This document shows positions 37,122 through 44,995 of a stretch of 64,000 nt of DNA, in pieces. The first letter of the stretch is position 1. Each line of letters opens with the position of its first letter. A program made the translations under genes and the position numbers. Under the pieces are notes generated by a model. It did not search any database. It was not told where the DNA came from and was given only the letters and a program-made list of their open reading frames with translations. Source of the stretch: Candidatus Phycorickettsia trachydisci (GTDB lineage: Bacteria > Pseudomonadota > Alphaproteobacteria > Rickettsiales > Rickettsiaceae); the NCBI RefSeq assembly GCF_003015145.1, contig NZ_CP027845.1, positions 248,001-312,000 on the forward strand, written 5' to 3'.

Positions 37122-39119
37122 GTGAAAGCTATACAATTTGGCAGTACTCTTTTGCACCAGGCTGTAATGAGAAATGACCTCGAAATGTTAAAATGTTTAG
37201 TGCAGGAGGGTGTTGATATTAATACTAAAGGACTAAATGAATATACTCCTTTGCATTTTGCTGTAGAATGGGGGTATATTGAGGTGGTAAAGTTTCTCCT
37301 AGATAATGGAGCAAATGTGAATGCTACCAACATTTTAAGAAGAACGGCTTTGCACCTTGTTATAGCTTCAAACAATCCTTATGCAAAGGTATACAGAAAT
37401 GGCATAGTAGAGCTTCTTCTGGCAAAAGGTGGTGAGATTCAGTCTAAAGATACATGGGGCCTTACTCCCTTGCATCTTGCTTCACTGCAAGAGCCGTCCA
37501 AGTTGTTTTTCATCCCTTCTGTCTCCGAGTATTCTCCAGTAGATTTTCTTTTAAAAAAAGAGGATATAGATGTTAATATAACAGATAACCACAATGCTGT
37601 CCCTTTGCATGGTGCTGTACTCAAAGGAAACTTTAGAGTAGCTGAGCTGCTCATGGCAAGAGGTGCGAAAATTGATGTAAAAGGCCCGAATAACCTGACT
37701 CCCTTAGGAATAGCATTAAACAAAGGCGATATTAATATGGTGATACTGCTGTTAAGCGAAGGAGCAGATATTAAAGCTACGACAATAAATGGTAATACTC
37801 CCTCAAATGTTTTTGACGTATTACACTTTGTCCTGACCAAATATGGGGATATTAATACTAAAGGATCAGGTGATATTACTCCTCTGGAGGTTGCTGCACA
37901 AAAGGGGCAGCTCCATGTAGTAAAGTTTCTCATAGAGCAAGGTGCTGAGCTTAAAGATGGTGGAAGTGTCGTTTTATATGAGGCCCTGAAAGGTGGAAAT
38001 ATTGATGTAATAAAGTTTTTGGTAGAATTAAAGGCACGTATATCTAGGGAGGAAATAATCCAAGCTTTGTGTAAAGCTGCTGAAGGGGGTAAACTTGATG
38101 TAATAAAGTTTTTGATAGATCAAGGGGCATATATTTGTAAAGATGAAGTAAGGTCATTTGCGTATCAAACTTACGATGGAGTTAAGCTCAATATAGTGTC
38201 TTTGATAAGCGATTCTAAAAATCCTTTGCATAGGGCTGCACAAGAAGGCCAACTTGAGGTTATAGAATTTCTTTTAAGCCAAGGCGTGGATGTTAATACT
38301 AAAGGATTCTTTGGTAATACTGCTTTGCATTCAGCTATCAACCATCCTAGAGTAGGGTCTTTTCTATTAGAAAAAGGTGTAGAAATTGAAGCTAAAAATC
38401 ACTCGGGCCGTACTGCTTTGGATGAGGCTATAGGATTTAAAAAATCAGCATCGATTTTGTTATTACTTGGTGCAAGGGCTAAAATAAATTTGAATAATCC
38501 AGAATTTAAGTTAAAAGATGATTTCATATTACTTACTAGACTGAAGGAGAATATAAGCTCTCTTCTGGCTGTTGAAAGTTGTAGTCCTGAAGAAAAAGCT
38601 GTGGGTTTACTTAATATGATGGATAACTTAATGAAAAGTATATCTAAAGAAAATGCAGGTAGTATTAAAAGTTTAGTCTTCGTTTTGAAAGAGGATCAAA
38701 ATTTTCAAAATTTATCAAGTGATTCATCGTACCCTTGTTCGGAGTTAAATATATCTTTAAGTTTATTAAACAATGAGCTAGATAAAATTAGCGATAACGC
38801 AGTTCAGGAAAATCAGGGTAGTTTATCTGTTTTAACTGAGGTAGCTTCAGAAGAGGGGAAGATAAGCGCTTCCTCTAAACGCTTCAAGGCTAGCGAATCA
38901 GAGAGTGGCAGTTCTGCTTCGAAATCAATCCAAAATAATGAAGAAACACGACCCTCTAAGCTTCACAAGCCTTCAAATGGATTATTTTCAACAAGCTTTA
39001 ATGATGTAGACGAGTTAACTGATGAAGCAAGAAGTGATATAATTCTTGATTTTATTAAGGAATCATGCAGTATTGCTACAAGCGGTGAAAGTAGTACCTA
39101 TGATTCTGATCATATTTAG
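37122..39119 (+). CDS. Ankyrin-repeat protein, 665 residues
   Basis: It starts with GTG and an ankyrin repeat directly at the N-terminus (STLLHQAVMRNDLEMLKCLV). About twelve repeats fill residues 5-445 (YTPLHFAVEWGYIEVVKFLL, LTPLHLASLQE, NPLHRAAQEGQLEVIEFLL, RTALDEAIGFKKSASILLLL). The remaining 220 residues are Ser/Glu-rich, with a basic patch (ASSKRFKAS) and a disordered tail. No signal peptide. It stands between the divergent pccB and the lysis cassette. Candidate effector by family analogy. Confidence 0.88.
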   Translation: MKAIQFGSTLLHQAVMRNDLEMLKCLVQEGVDINTKGLNEYTPLHFAVEWGYIEVVKFLLDNGANVNATNILRRTALHLVIASNNPYAKVYRNGIVELLLAKGGEIQSKDTWGLTPLHLASLQEPSKLFFIPSVSEYSPVDFLLKKEDIDVNITDNHNAVPLHGAVLKGNFRVAELLMARGAKIDVKGPNNLTPLGIALNKGDINMVILLLSEGADIKATTINGNTPSNVFDVLHFVLTKYGDINTKGSGDITPLEVAAQKGQLHVVKFLIEQGAELKDGGSVVLYEALKGGNIDVIKFLVELKARISREEIIQALCKAAEGGKLDVIKFLIDQGAYICKDEVRSFAYQTYDGVKLNIVSLISDSKNPLHRAAQEGQLEVIEFLLSQGVDVNTKGFFGNTALHSAINHPRVGSFLLEKGVEIEAKNHSGRTALDEAIGFKKSASILLLLGARAKINLNNPEFKLKDDFILLTRLKENISSLLAVESCSPEEKAVGLLNMMDNLMKSISKENAGSIKSLVFVLKEDQNFQNLSSDSSYPCSELNISLSLLNNELDKISDNAVQENQGSLSVLTEVASEEGKISASSKRFKASESESGSSASKSIQNNEETRPSKLHKPSNGLFSTSFNDVDELTDEARSDIILDFIKESCSIATSGESSTYDSDHI

Positions 39120-39277
39120 CTATTTGCGCCTTTTTATTGGTTAGTTGTTTTTACTTCGAAGATCATTATCCTCTCGCCATCTATTTTTTCACGACTGATA
39201 AAAATAAATCACATACTATTAGTCCTGGCATATCTGTTGTTTATAATGCGCTATGAATAACTATCAGGATAATTCAT

Positions 39278-39955
39278 ATGCAAAAAGTCACAACTAATTA
39301 TAAATTTCCTTTAATGCTGCCAATGCAGCTTAGTAAGGAGGTAATGTTTAACGAAGTAGTTCAAAAATTAGACCATTTAACAAATTGTGTGGTAAATGGT
39401 TTTATTGAAGAGCTAAATCCCAATCCTTTGCCGCATGAAAAATATATATTAGTCAAAAAAGGAGATGAAAATCATAATTGCATATGCTTTTATCCTAATC
39501 CTGCATCTGGATGGATATATCATAAGCCAGAAGAGCACATGATGATATTTTGTAGGCAAGCAAATATGTTTTTGATATATAGCAAAGATCGTTGGACTCA
39601 GTATAATCCGTCTACAGAAGCTTTAAATTTCGTTGATAAGAAAGTTGACAGTCCTTTTGAAGAAGTGGGTGAAACGTTTGTTTGTGAGGAAGAGAGAGTT
39701 AAATTTTACCTTGAGTTAACTCAAGATTGTGAGATTGATATTTCAAATGTGATATTTGACAAAATTAGTATTGTTTTTATGCAAAAGGGAGTTGATCCAT
39801 GTAATGTAACGTGGAAATGCGATCATAAAATTGTATGGGCTACTAATATAGAATATACGGGCACATTTTTGCCTGATCAAATGGACTTAGTTGAGTTTTA
39901 TCAAGTTGTTAAGCCAAGAGTTTCGTTTGGAAGAATTACTAGTAAGACTTATTAA
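39278..39955 (+). CDS. DUF2793-like phage/GTA structural-region protein
   Basis: The N-terminal 130 residues follow the DUF2793 pattern: a LPMQLSKEVMFNEVVQKLDH segment, a HEKYILVKKGD strand, then ASGWIYHKPEEHMMIF and LIYSKDRWTQY. DUF2793 proteins sit near tail or host-specificity genes in alphaproteobacterial prophages and gene-transfer-agent-like clusters; their function is unknown. The C-terminal 90 residues are not recognised. A holin and an endolysin follow at 2 bp and by overlap, so the three form one cassette. AGGA lies about 9 nt before the ATG. Confidence 0.7.
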   Translation: MQKVTTNYKFPLMLPMQLSKEVMFNEVVQKLDHLTNCVVNGFIEELNPNPLPHEKYILVKKGDENHNCICFYPNPASGWIYHKPEEHMMIFCRQANMFLIYSKDRWTQYNPSTEALNFVDKKVDSPFEEVGETFVCEEERVKFYLELTQDCEIDISNVIFDKISIVFMQKGVDPCNVTWKCDHKIVWATNIEYTGTFLPDQMDLVEFYQVVKPRVSFGRITSKTY

Positions 39956-39957
39956 TT

Positions 39958-40416
39958 ATGATTACATTACTTGCATCCATTACTGGATTTTTTAGCTCCA
40001 TATTGCCCGAAATTCTTAAGCTTCTCAAAGATAAGAATGATAAAAAGCATGAACTTGAAGTTTTTGATAGGCAAATTAAGTTCAGTAAGCTTAAAGAGAA
40101 GTATCAATTAGATGAATTAGACGCCAGAGCTGACATATTAGAGCAGACTGCGCTATATTCTACTTATAAAACTGGTATAGGTTGGCTTGATGCTTTAAAT
40201 GGTACAATTAGGCCTATACTAGCATATAGTTTTTTTCTGATGTATTGCGGCATTAAGACTTTACAATATTTAGCTATTAAAAATGGTGGAGGTGAGCTTT
40301 ATCAATACGTTCAAGTGCTTTGGACAGTTGATGATCAGGCAATTTTTGCGGGTATCATTAGCTTCTATTTCGGTCACAGAACTTTTAGTAAATTCTTGCG
40401 CAATAAGGAGTTATGA
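39958..40416 (+). CDS. GTA-type three-helix holin
   Basis: This 152-residue protein has three hydrophobic segments: near residues 1-22 (TLLASITGFFSSILPEIL), 80-102 (LAYSFFLMYCGIKTLQYL) and 123-142 (DQAIFAGIISFYFGHRTF). A charged coil lies between the first two. This topology and the closing FxFG-R-F segment match the holin family known from gene-transfer-agent release (GTA_holin_3TM). Holins form the inner-membrane holes that let endolysin out. It overlaps the endolysin start by 4 bp. Confidence 0.75.
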   Translation: MITLLASITGFFSSILPEILKLLKDKNDKKHELEVFDRQIKFSKLKEKYQLDELDARADILEQTALYSTYKTGIGWLDALNGTIRPILAYSFFLMYCGIKTLQYLAIKNGGGELYQYVQVLWTVDDQAIFAGIISFYFGHRTFSKFLRNKEL

Positions 40417-40847
40417 AATTGATAGAGGAGGGGTTTGATTTAATTAAAAAGTTTGAAGGTTTTAGTTCTAGGCCTTATGTATGCCCTGCTGGTTTTCTAA
40501 CAATTGGCTATGGACACAAGATTAAATCAAATGAGAACTATGAAGTCATCTCTGAGGAGGAGGCAAGTTTACTCCTTGAGCAAGATGTAAAAAGGGCTAT
40601 GGCTTCAGTTGTGCGTAATATAAAATTTCCGTTAAATAAGTATCAATTTGCTTCTCTTGTATCTTTCACATATAACTTAGGAGGTTCTGCTCTGCAAAGG
40701 TCTACTTTGAGGCAGAAGATTAATTATGGAGAACTTGAAAGTGTTCAATCAGAGATGCTGAGATGGGTACACGTTAGGGGGCGTAAAACTAAAGGCCTTG
40801 TTATTAGGAGACTTGCTGAGATAGATCTTTTTTATAAATGCTCTTAG
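40413..40847 (+). CDS. Phage-type lysozyme (GH24 endolysin)
   Basis: This 144-residue muramidase has the T4-lysozyme-type catalytic arrangement: Glu15 in KKFEGF, Cys24 in the Asp position (YVCPAG) and Thr30 in FLTIGYGH, with E-x8-C-x5-T spacing as in the family. The Cys variant is common in phage endolysins. The C-terminal lobe has FASLVSFTYNLGG and a basic end (MLRWVHVRGRKTKGLVIRR). No export signal is visible, consistent with holin-dependent release. It is the last gene of the cassette. Confidence 0.92.
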   Translation: MKLIEEGFDLIKKFEGFSSRPYVCPAGFLTIGYGHKIKSNENYEVISEEEASLLLEQDVKRAMASVVRNIKFPLNKYQFASLVSFTYNLGGSALQRSTLRQKINYGELESVQSEMLRWVHVRGRKTKGLVIRRLAEIDLFYKCS

Positions 40848-40861
40848 TGCTAGTTAATTAA

Positions 40862-41201
40862 GGGGATATATTAAAAAATAAGCTAAGGATATAAATTTAT
40901 GCTAGTAAGTTGATGTTTGTATTTGTCCGTCCTTTGGAGTATGGTGACGTGATCTTCGAATAGATGGCGAAGTCGCGGCTCATTGGACTTCAGAGGATTG
41001 GCAGTAAGGTAAGAGTTGGTAATGTCCCTGCTTCGCTTCTGATTGGTATAATTGGCGTCAGTTTGTCTTCTGATACCAGTAGTACCAGTCAGAGGCTGGG
41101 TAGTAGATTAAGATAAGGTAATGAATCTGTCTAGCTTTTGGGAGGCTCTTCACTACATCACCATGTGCTCATGGTTGTTGAAGTGAAGGTTCTTCAAAAG
41201 C
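40862..41201 (+). repeat. Hairpin array module A-i (truncated head + 3 hairpins)
   Basis: After a truncated head (about 40880-40920, sharing ATAAATTTATGCTAGTA with the head at 44806) come three hairpins at 40926-41001, 41035-41096 and 41134-41201. Arms: TCCGTCCTTTGGAGT with ACTTCAGAGGATTGG, GCTTCTGATTGGTA with TACCAGTCAGAGGC, and GCTTTTG with CAAAAGC plus an extended inner stem (CTTCAC/GTGAAG, CCATG/CATGG). Non-Watson-Crick pairs are nearly all G.U on the + strand. The spacers carry GTAAGGTAAGAGTTGGTAAT-like sequence. The third hairpin has a fully complementary outer arm and looks like the module end. Confidence 0.8.
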
Positions 41202-41272
41202 AAAACAATCATGTTTATATTATAACATATTATCTACCATTTTAATAAGTCAAAATCCTGAACCTTGCTTTG

Positions 41273-41417
41273 AAATATTATACTTAGTCTTGAGGGGTCA
41301 AAGCATTGTCGGTATGACTATGACGTTAAGGGACATAAAGTAAATTCAGTAAATGCTATTAGTGTTGGTTGGTTGAGAATATATACTCCAAAAAGATACG
41401 AAATTTATATTAGTAAG
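41273..41417 (+). repeat. Head sequence H1 of module A-ii, with promoter-like motif
   Basis: About 140 bp shared with H2 (44251) and H3 (44806). It contains TTGAGG (41290-41295), 17 bp, then TATGAC (41313-41318), a possible promoter. Downstream is a conserved block translating to VGWLR-YTPKRYEIYISK in one frame. Confidence 0.65.
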
Positions 41418-41985
41418 TCTAACTTTTGCAGTGTTGGTGGATTTCCTGAGTTTGCTCGCTCTTGAATCTCATTAACGCTGCAAAGGTTAGATAAGAATAT
41501 AGGGATTGGTAATGTATCTGTCTGGCTTTTGGAGGTTTGCCTCTCCTTAGATTTTATGGAACACCCATATCATTCCTGAGGCTCGGTAAGCCTTCAGAGG
41601 TTAGACGATGTAGTAAAGGAGTTGATATTATGGATACTTTCCGCCATGCTTTTGAGGTCGTGACGTGTGTGGTTCGTTTCCTCGGACTTGCATATGCTCG
41701 CGACCTAAGGGGCTAAGTAGTAAGGTAAGGGTTGGTAGTATGTCTCGTTTCTGCAAGCATCGAACAATGCATTGAGGTACCTCCTTCGCGCTGGAGTGCG
41801 ATAGCTTGCAGAGGTTAGACAAGAATGTAAAGGTTAGCGATATGGATACTGGTTGTCTAGCTTTTGGAGGTGTTGTAGGTTTTAATGAGGCCATTGAAGC
41901 CTACCACATCTTGGGAGGCTAGACAACATCGTAAAAAAGTTGGTAATACAGATGTTTGCTGTCTAACTTTTTCGGGAAAAATTAA
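41418..41985 (+). repeat. Hairpin array module A-ii (5 hairpins and a half unit)
   Basis: Hairpins at 41418-41491, 41521-41605, 41648-41713, 41743-41819 and 41852-41927, then a lone 5' arm (CTGTCTAACTTTTT, from 41959). The second pairs 21 bp with seven G.U and no mismatch. The last pairs 36 bp (seven G.U, two mismatches) around loop AGGC. Arms vary in step between units (GCAG with CTGC, GGAGG with CCTTC, GCAAGC with GCTTGC). The module follows head H1. Spacers resemble TAAGGGTTGGTAGTAT. No reading frame here resembles a protein. Confidence 0.85.
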
Positions 41986-42208
41986 TACCGTTATATTAAG
42001 CTCGTTGTATATATCTCATCTATTAATTACATGCTAAGAGGTTTAAGTAATATATTAAACTTTTCTTTTTTATTTCGAGTTATTTTTGAACTAATCATTA
42101 AATAAATTAAATTTGTTCTAATTATTCATAGTTAATCTATTATATTTATGATATAATTCCGCTTTATACAAAACTATTGAATATTTAATGCTAAAAATTT
42201 AATTAATT

Positions 42209-43168
42209 ATGAATCCAAAATCATCATATCAGAACTTAAAACTTACTCCAGAGCAAGCTGAAGAACGGAAAAAAAGACAAGAAAAAATAGATGTTCAAAA
42301 AGCTGAAGATTTATATGAAAAAGGTGAATATAAAGCAGCTTCTAAAGCTTATAAGAGATTATTTGAATCAACTGGCGAATCGTATTACAAAGAATGTTAT
42401 AGATCAATACGAGATGAATATCAAAAGTCAGTCGCATCCCTTAATTTTGAAGCGCCTAATTTGGATCTGACTCAGCTTAAGTCCAAAAAATTTAGGTCAG
42501 AGGTGAATAAACAAGATAATATTTTTCTTGATTTTATCTTAATTAACGAAAAAGATGAATTTGATAAAAATGATAAAGAAAAGGCACAATCAGACATAAA
42601 CACATCTCATAATCAATTTCCCATATTTCATTTACCCATAGCAGATACTTGGGCTGATACGTTAGAAAATAATGAGACTCTTGCAAAGATCTATCCAGAA
42701 TTGCATAATTCAACTGAATTAAAGGATGATTTTAAAATAACCTATCCAATTGATACCAACATTCCGGATGAGAGTGCCCTTAGTTATTTAGAGTTATTTA
42801 TAGACTCTGCAGATCCAAAATACTTGGATTCATTTGACCAAGCAATATCGAAAATAGATCAAGATCCTCTTCTTGGTGTTCAAGGTCAATCAAAGAGTCA
42901 AAAAGAATTAAATGAGTTAATGGAAAAGATCAAAACAAGTTTAGAGATTATTCAACCATCTGGGGCTTTATATTTTTCAAGTGCAATAAAATCTTTTCAT
43001 AAAGGGGATAGAGACGAATTGTACCCTAATTTATTACAATTATCATCCATATTACATGCTTTATCTAATATAGAAAAAGTATCTCATACAAAAGAATCTG
43101 ATCTAGATATGTGGTTAATAGGGTCTTCTATTGGACTAGGTGAAACCGAAGAAAATGTTGAATCGTAA
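42209..43168 (+). CDS. TPR-like helical protein of unknown function, between hairpin arrays
   Basis: A 319-residue, Lys/Glu-rich soluble protein. The N-terminal 75 residues look like a TPR-type helix pair (AEDLYEKGEYKAASKAYKRL) after a coiled start. The rest is helical with no recognised domain, and contains SYLELFIDSADPKYLDSFD and a Ser/Asp-rich middle. No signal peptide and no Shine-Dalgarno; a TATAAT (42152-42157) lies 51 bp upstream. It is flanked by hairpin array A upstream and the convergent gene at 43315. Possibly an effector; function unknown. Confidence 0.65.
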   Translation: MNPKSSYQNLKLTPEQAEERKKRQEKIDVQKAEDLYEKGEYKAASKAYKRLFESTGESYYKECYRSIRDEYQKSVASLNFEAPNLDLTQLKSKKFRSEVNKQDNIFLDFILINEKDEFDKNDKEKAQSDINTSHNQFPIFHLPIADTWADTLENNETLAKIYPELHNSTELKDDFKITYPIDTNIPDESALSYLELFIDSADPKYLDSFDQAISKIDQDPLLGVQGQSKSQKELNELMEKIKTSLEIIQPSGALYFSSAIKSFHKGDRDELYPNLLQLSSILHALSNIEKVSHTKESDLDMWLIGSSIGLGETEENVES

Positions 43169-43212
43169 ATTTATTTTAACTATTACGCATTATTCCATAT
43201 TTAATTTGGATA

Positions 43213-43244
43213 GACGCCAGCGTTCATTGCTGCGCTCTGGCGTC
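43213..43244. terminator. GC-rich inverted repeat between convergent genes
   Basis: GACGCCAG (43213-43220) and CTGGCGTC (43237-43244) form a perfect 8-bp stem with a 16-nt loop. There is no T-run, but its position between convergent stops suggests transcription termination. Confidence 0.4.
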
Positions 43245-43314
43245 AACTCTGTGACTAATGTATAATAATTAGCTTACAGGTCTTTTATCAAATAATTCTA
43301 TGACTATTTGTACC

Positions 43315-44133
43315 CTAATTGACATTATCTGAATCGCTATCCCAAGTTGCTCCTCCTAGCGCTAATAATCCATGCGCTGCATCGTTTATTTCTAGTTCTA
43401 TCATATCGGAACTGCTCGCGCTAGAAGGGGTGTCGGAACTGCTTGCAGCCGAAGTTTCTGAGGTTTGATCTTGAGAACTGATCTGTTTTAAGTTTGAAAT
43501 AATCTCCTTAAGCTTATTCTGTTCTGTTAAAAAACTATCTCGCATTTTTGATGGTGCTGTGCGACTTGTATGTTGATTTAGAATAGAATGCATTTTCTCA
43601 AGATATTCAGGCATCTCTAACTTCACACATTCTTGGATTATTTTTTTAATAGAATCGCACCTTTTGTTCCAAGTATAATCATTATTGTCCACCATTTTAG
43701 ATAATTCTTTTACAAGCGACTGGCTTGATTTATCTTTAATGATATTAGTCATTAGTTCTTTTGTTATAGGCTGTATTGTTGACTCCTGCAAATTACTTAT
43801 ACACTTGCTTCCTTCTGAATAGTTTCTGGAGAGATATGCTTTCTCTATACCTGAGCATTGATCATACACACTTAGATATAATTGGTTGAGAAATAGAGGG
43901 TTTCCTATTTTTTTTAATTCTTGCATGAATGGTTTTGGTTCCATTTTGCATAGTTTGGTTATTTGCTGAATTGATATCGGCTTTTTTATTTGCTGTGGTG
44001 TTTGTGTTGAATTGTCTCGAGTCTCTTTAACCTTTTTGGCTCCTTTGTCACCATGATTTTGTGATGTCTGGGATAATTGATTGTTCTCTTCTTCTCTTGG
44101 TCTTTTTTGGGATATTTCTTCTTGCATACACAT
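43315..44133 (-). CDS. Unrecognised protein with N-terminal KRPR motif, between hairpin arrays
   Basis: A 272-residue hydrophilic protein. The N-terminus has QKRPREEENN followed by KGAKKVKE, resembling nuclear-localisation clusters. Residues 60-215 are helical (TKLCKMEPKPFMQELKKIG, SLVKELSKMVDNNDYTWN). The tail is Ser/Ala-rich (TSETSAASSSDTPSSASSS). ATGs at 44133 and 44127 are both possible starts, with no Shine-Dalgarno. It lies between hairpin arrays A and B, and may be an effector. No family recognised. Confidence 0.6.
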   Translation of the reverse strand: MCMQEEISQKRPREEENNQLSQTSQNHGDKGAKKVKETRDNSTQTPQQIKKPISIQQITKLCKMEPKPFMQELKKIGNPLFLNQLYLSVYDQCSGIEKAYLSRNYSEGSKCISNLQESTIQPITKELMTNIIKDKSSQSLVKELSKMVDNNDYTWNKRCDSIKKIIQECVKLEMPEYLEKMHSILNQHTSRTAPSKMRDSFLTEQNKLKEIISNLKQISSQDQTSETSAASSSDTPSSASSSDMIELEINDAAHGLLALGGATWDSDSDNVN

Positions 44134-44250
44134 ATATTTATTAGTTAGTTTAATTTAAAATAACATATAAATAATAAAGTGTCAACATTTTTTAATAAAA
44201 TTTGATATATAAATTGAAAATATTAGTATTTTATTTAGATTTTGTGCTTT

Positions 44251-44375
44251 GTCTTGAGTATCAAAAATATTTCCAGTGCAAAGTTAAGAAAAATAAAATA
44301 AATTCAGAAAATGCTATTAGTGTTGGTTGGTTGAGAAAGTATACTCCAAAAAGATATGAAATTTATATTAGTAAG
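44251..44375 (+). repeat. Head sequence H2 of module B-i
   Basis: Shares with H1 and H3 the blocks AAATTCAGAAAATGCTATTA, GTTGGTTGGTTGAGAA and ACTCCAAAAAGATA. TTGAGT is present, but the -10 position reads TGCAAA, so its promoter is probably lost. A 65-codon frame across it is a by-product. Confidence 0.65.
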
Positions 44376-44748
44376 TCTAACTTTTGCAGTATTTGGTGAT
44401 TTTCTGAGTTGGTTCGCTCCGGGCAATCACTGAATGCTGCAGAGGTCAGATACAAATGTAAGGATTGGTAATGTATCTGCTTAGCTTTTGAGGTCGTGTT
44501 GCTATGACTATTTCTCTCGTCATGAGCCTTGCGAACCTCAGAGGCTAGGTAGGAGGATAAGGTGAGGTGATATGTCTGTCTAGCTTTTGAGGTGATGTCG
44601 TAGTGGGCTGCTTTCTCGTGCCAGCTAGGACATGATCTCAGAGACTAGGTAGTAAAGTAAGGTGAGGTAATGTATCTGCTTAGTTTTTGAGTCGTGCCAT
44701 TGGCTTCAATCTTCCTTGAAACCAATAGTACCACTCAGAAACTAAGCA
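44376..44748 (+). repeat. Hairpin array module B-i (4 hairpins)
   Basis: Hairpins at 44376-44450, 44480-44549, 44579-44649 and 44677-44748. Arm pairs: CTTTTGCAGTATT with GAATGCTGCAGAGG, CTTAGCTTTTGAGGT with ACCTCAGAGGCTAGG, AGCTTTTGAGGTGATGTC with GACATGATCTCAGAGACT, and TGCTTAGTTTTTGAGT with ACTCAGAAACTAAGCA. Inner stems also pair (GTGATT/AATCAC, ATGAC/GTCAT, TTCAA/TTGAA). The fourth is almost fully complementary to its outer edge. Spacers such as ATAAGGTGAGGTGATATGTC are conserved. Confidence 0.85.
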
Positions 44749-44804
44749 GTAACGTATGTATTATAGTTTATTGTTAGTTTCTTGACATATACTAAAAATC
44801 GCTG

Positions 44805-44995
44805 ATCCCTTCTTTAAGTTTTACACTTAGTCTTGAGCGGTCAAAGAATTGTCAGTATGACTATGACGTTAAGAAAAATAAAATAAATTCAGAAAATGCT
44901 ATTAATGTTGGTTGGTTGAGAAATTATACTCCAAAAAGATACGAAATTTATGCTAGTAGGTTGATATTGATATTAGTAAATAATTATCAAAATTG
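44805..44995 (+). repeat. Head sequence H3 of module B-ii, with promoter-like motif
   Basis: A full head: 34 bp at 44805-44838 are identical to 45513-45546. TTGAGC (44833-44838) and TATGAC (44856-44861) are separated by 17 bp. The downstream conserved blocks match H1 and H2. Confidence 0.65.

Noticed and set aside
40413-40847. Inactive lysozyme because the catalytic Asp is Cys
   Set aside because: Cys at this position with E-x8-C-x5-T spacing is a known working variant among phage endolysins.
41628-41894. 88-residue open frame on the minus strand across the hairpins
   Set aside because: It crosses three hairpin units, is Pro/Leu-rich from repeat composition, and has no start signal or family.
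44202-44399. 65-residue open frame over head H2
   Set aside because: It runs through the head into the first hairpin. The other heads do not keep the full frame, so it is reported only as a possible fossil.
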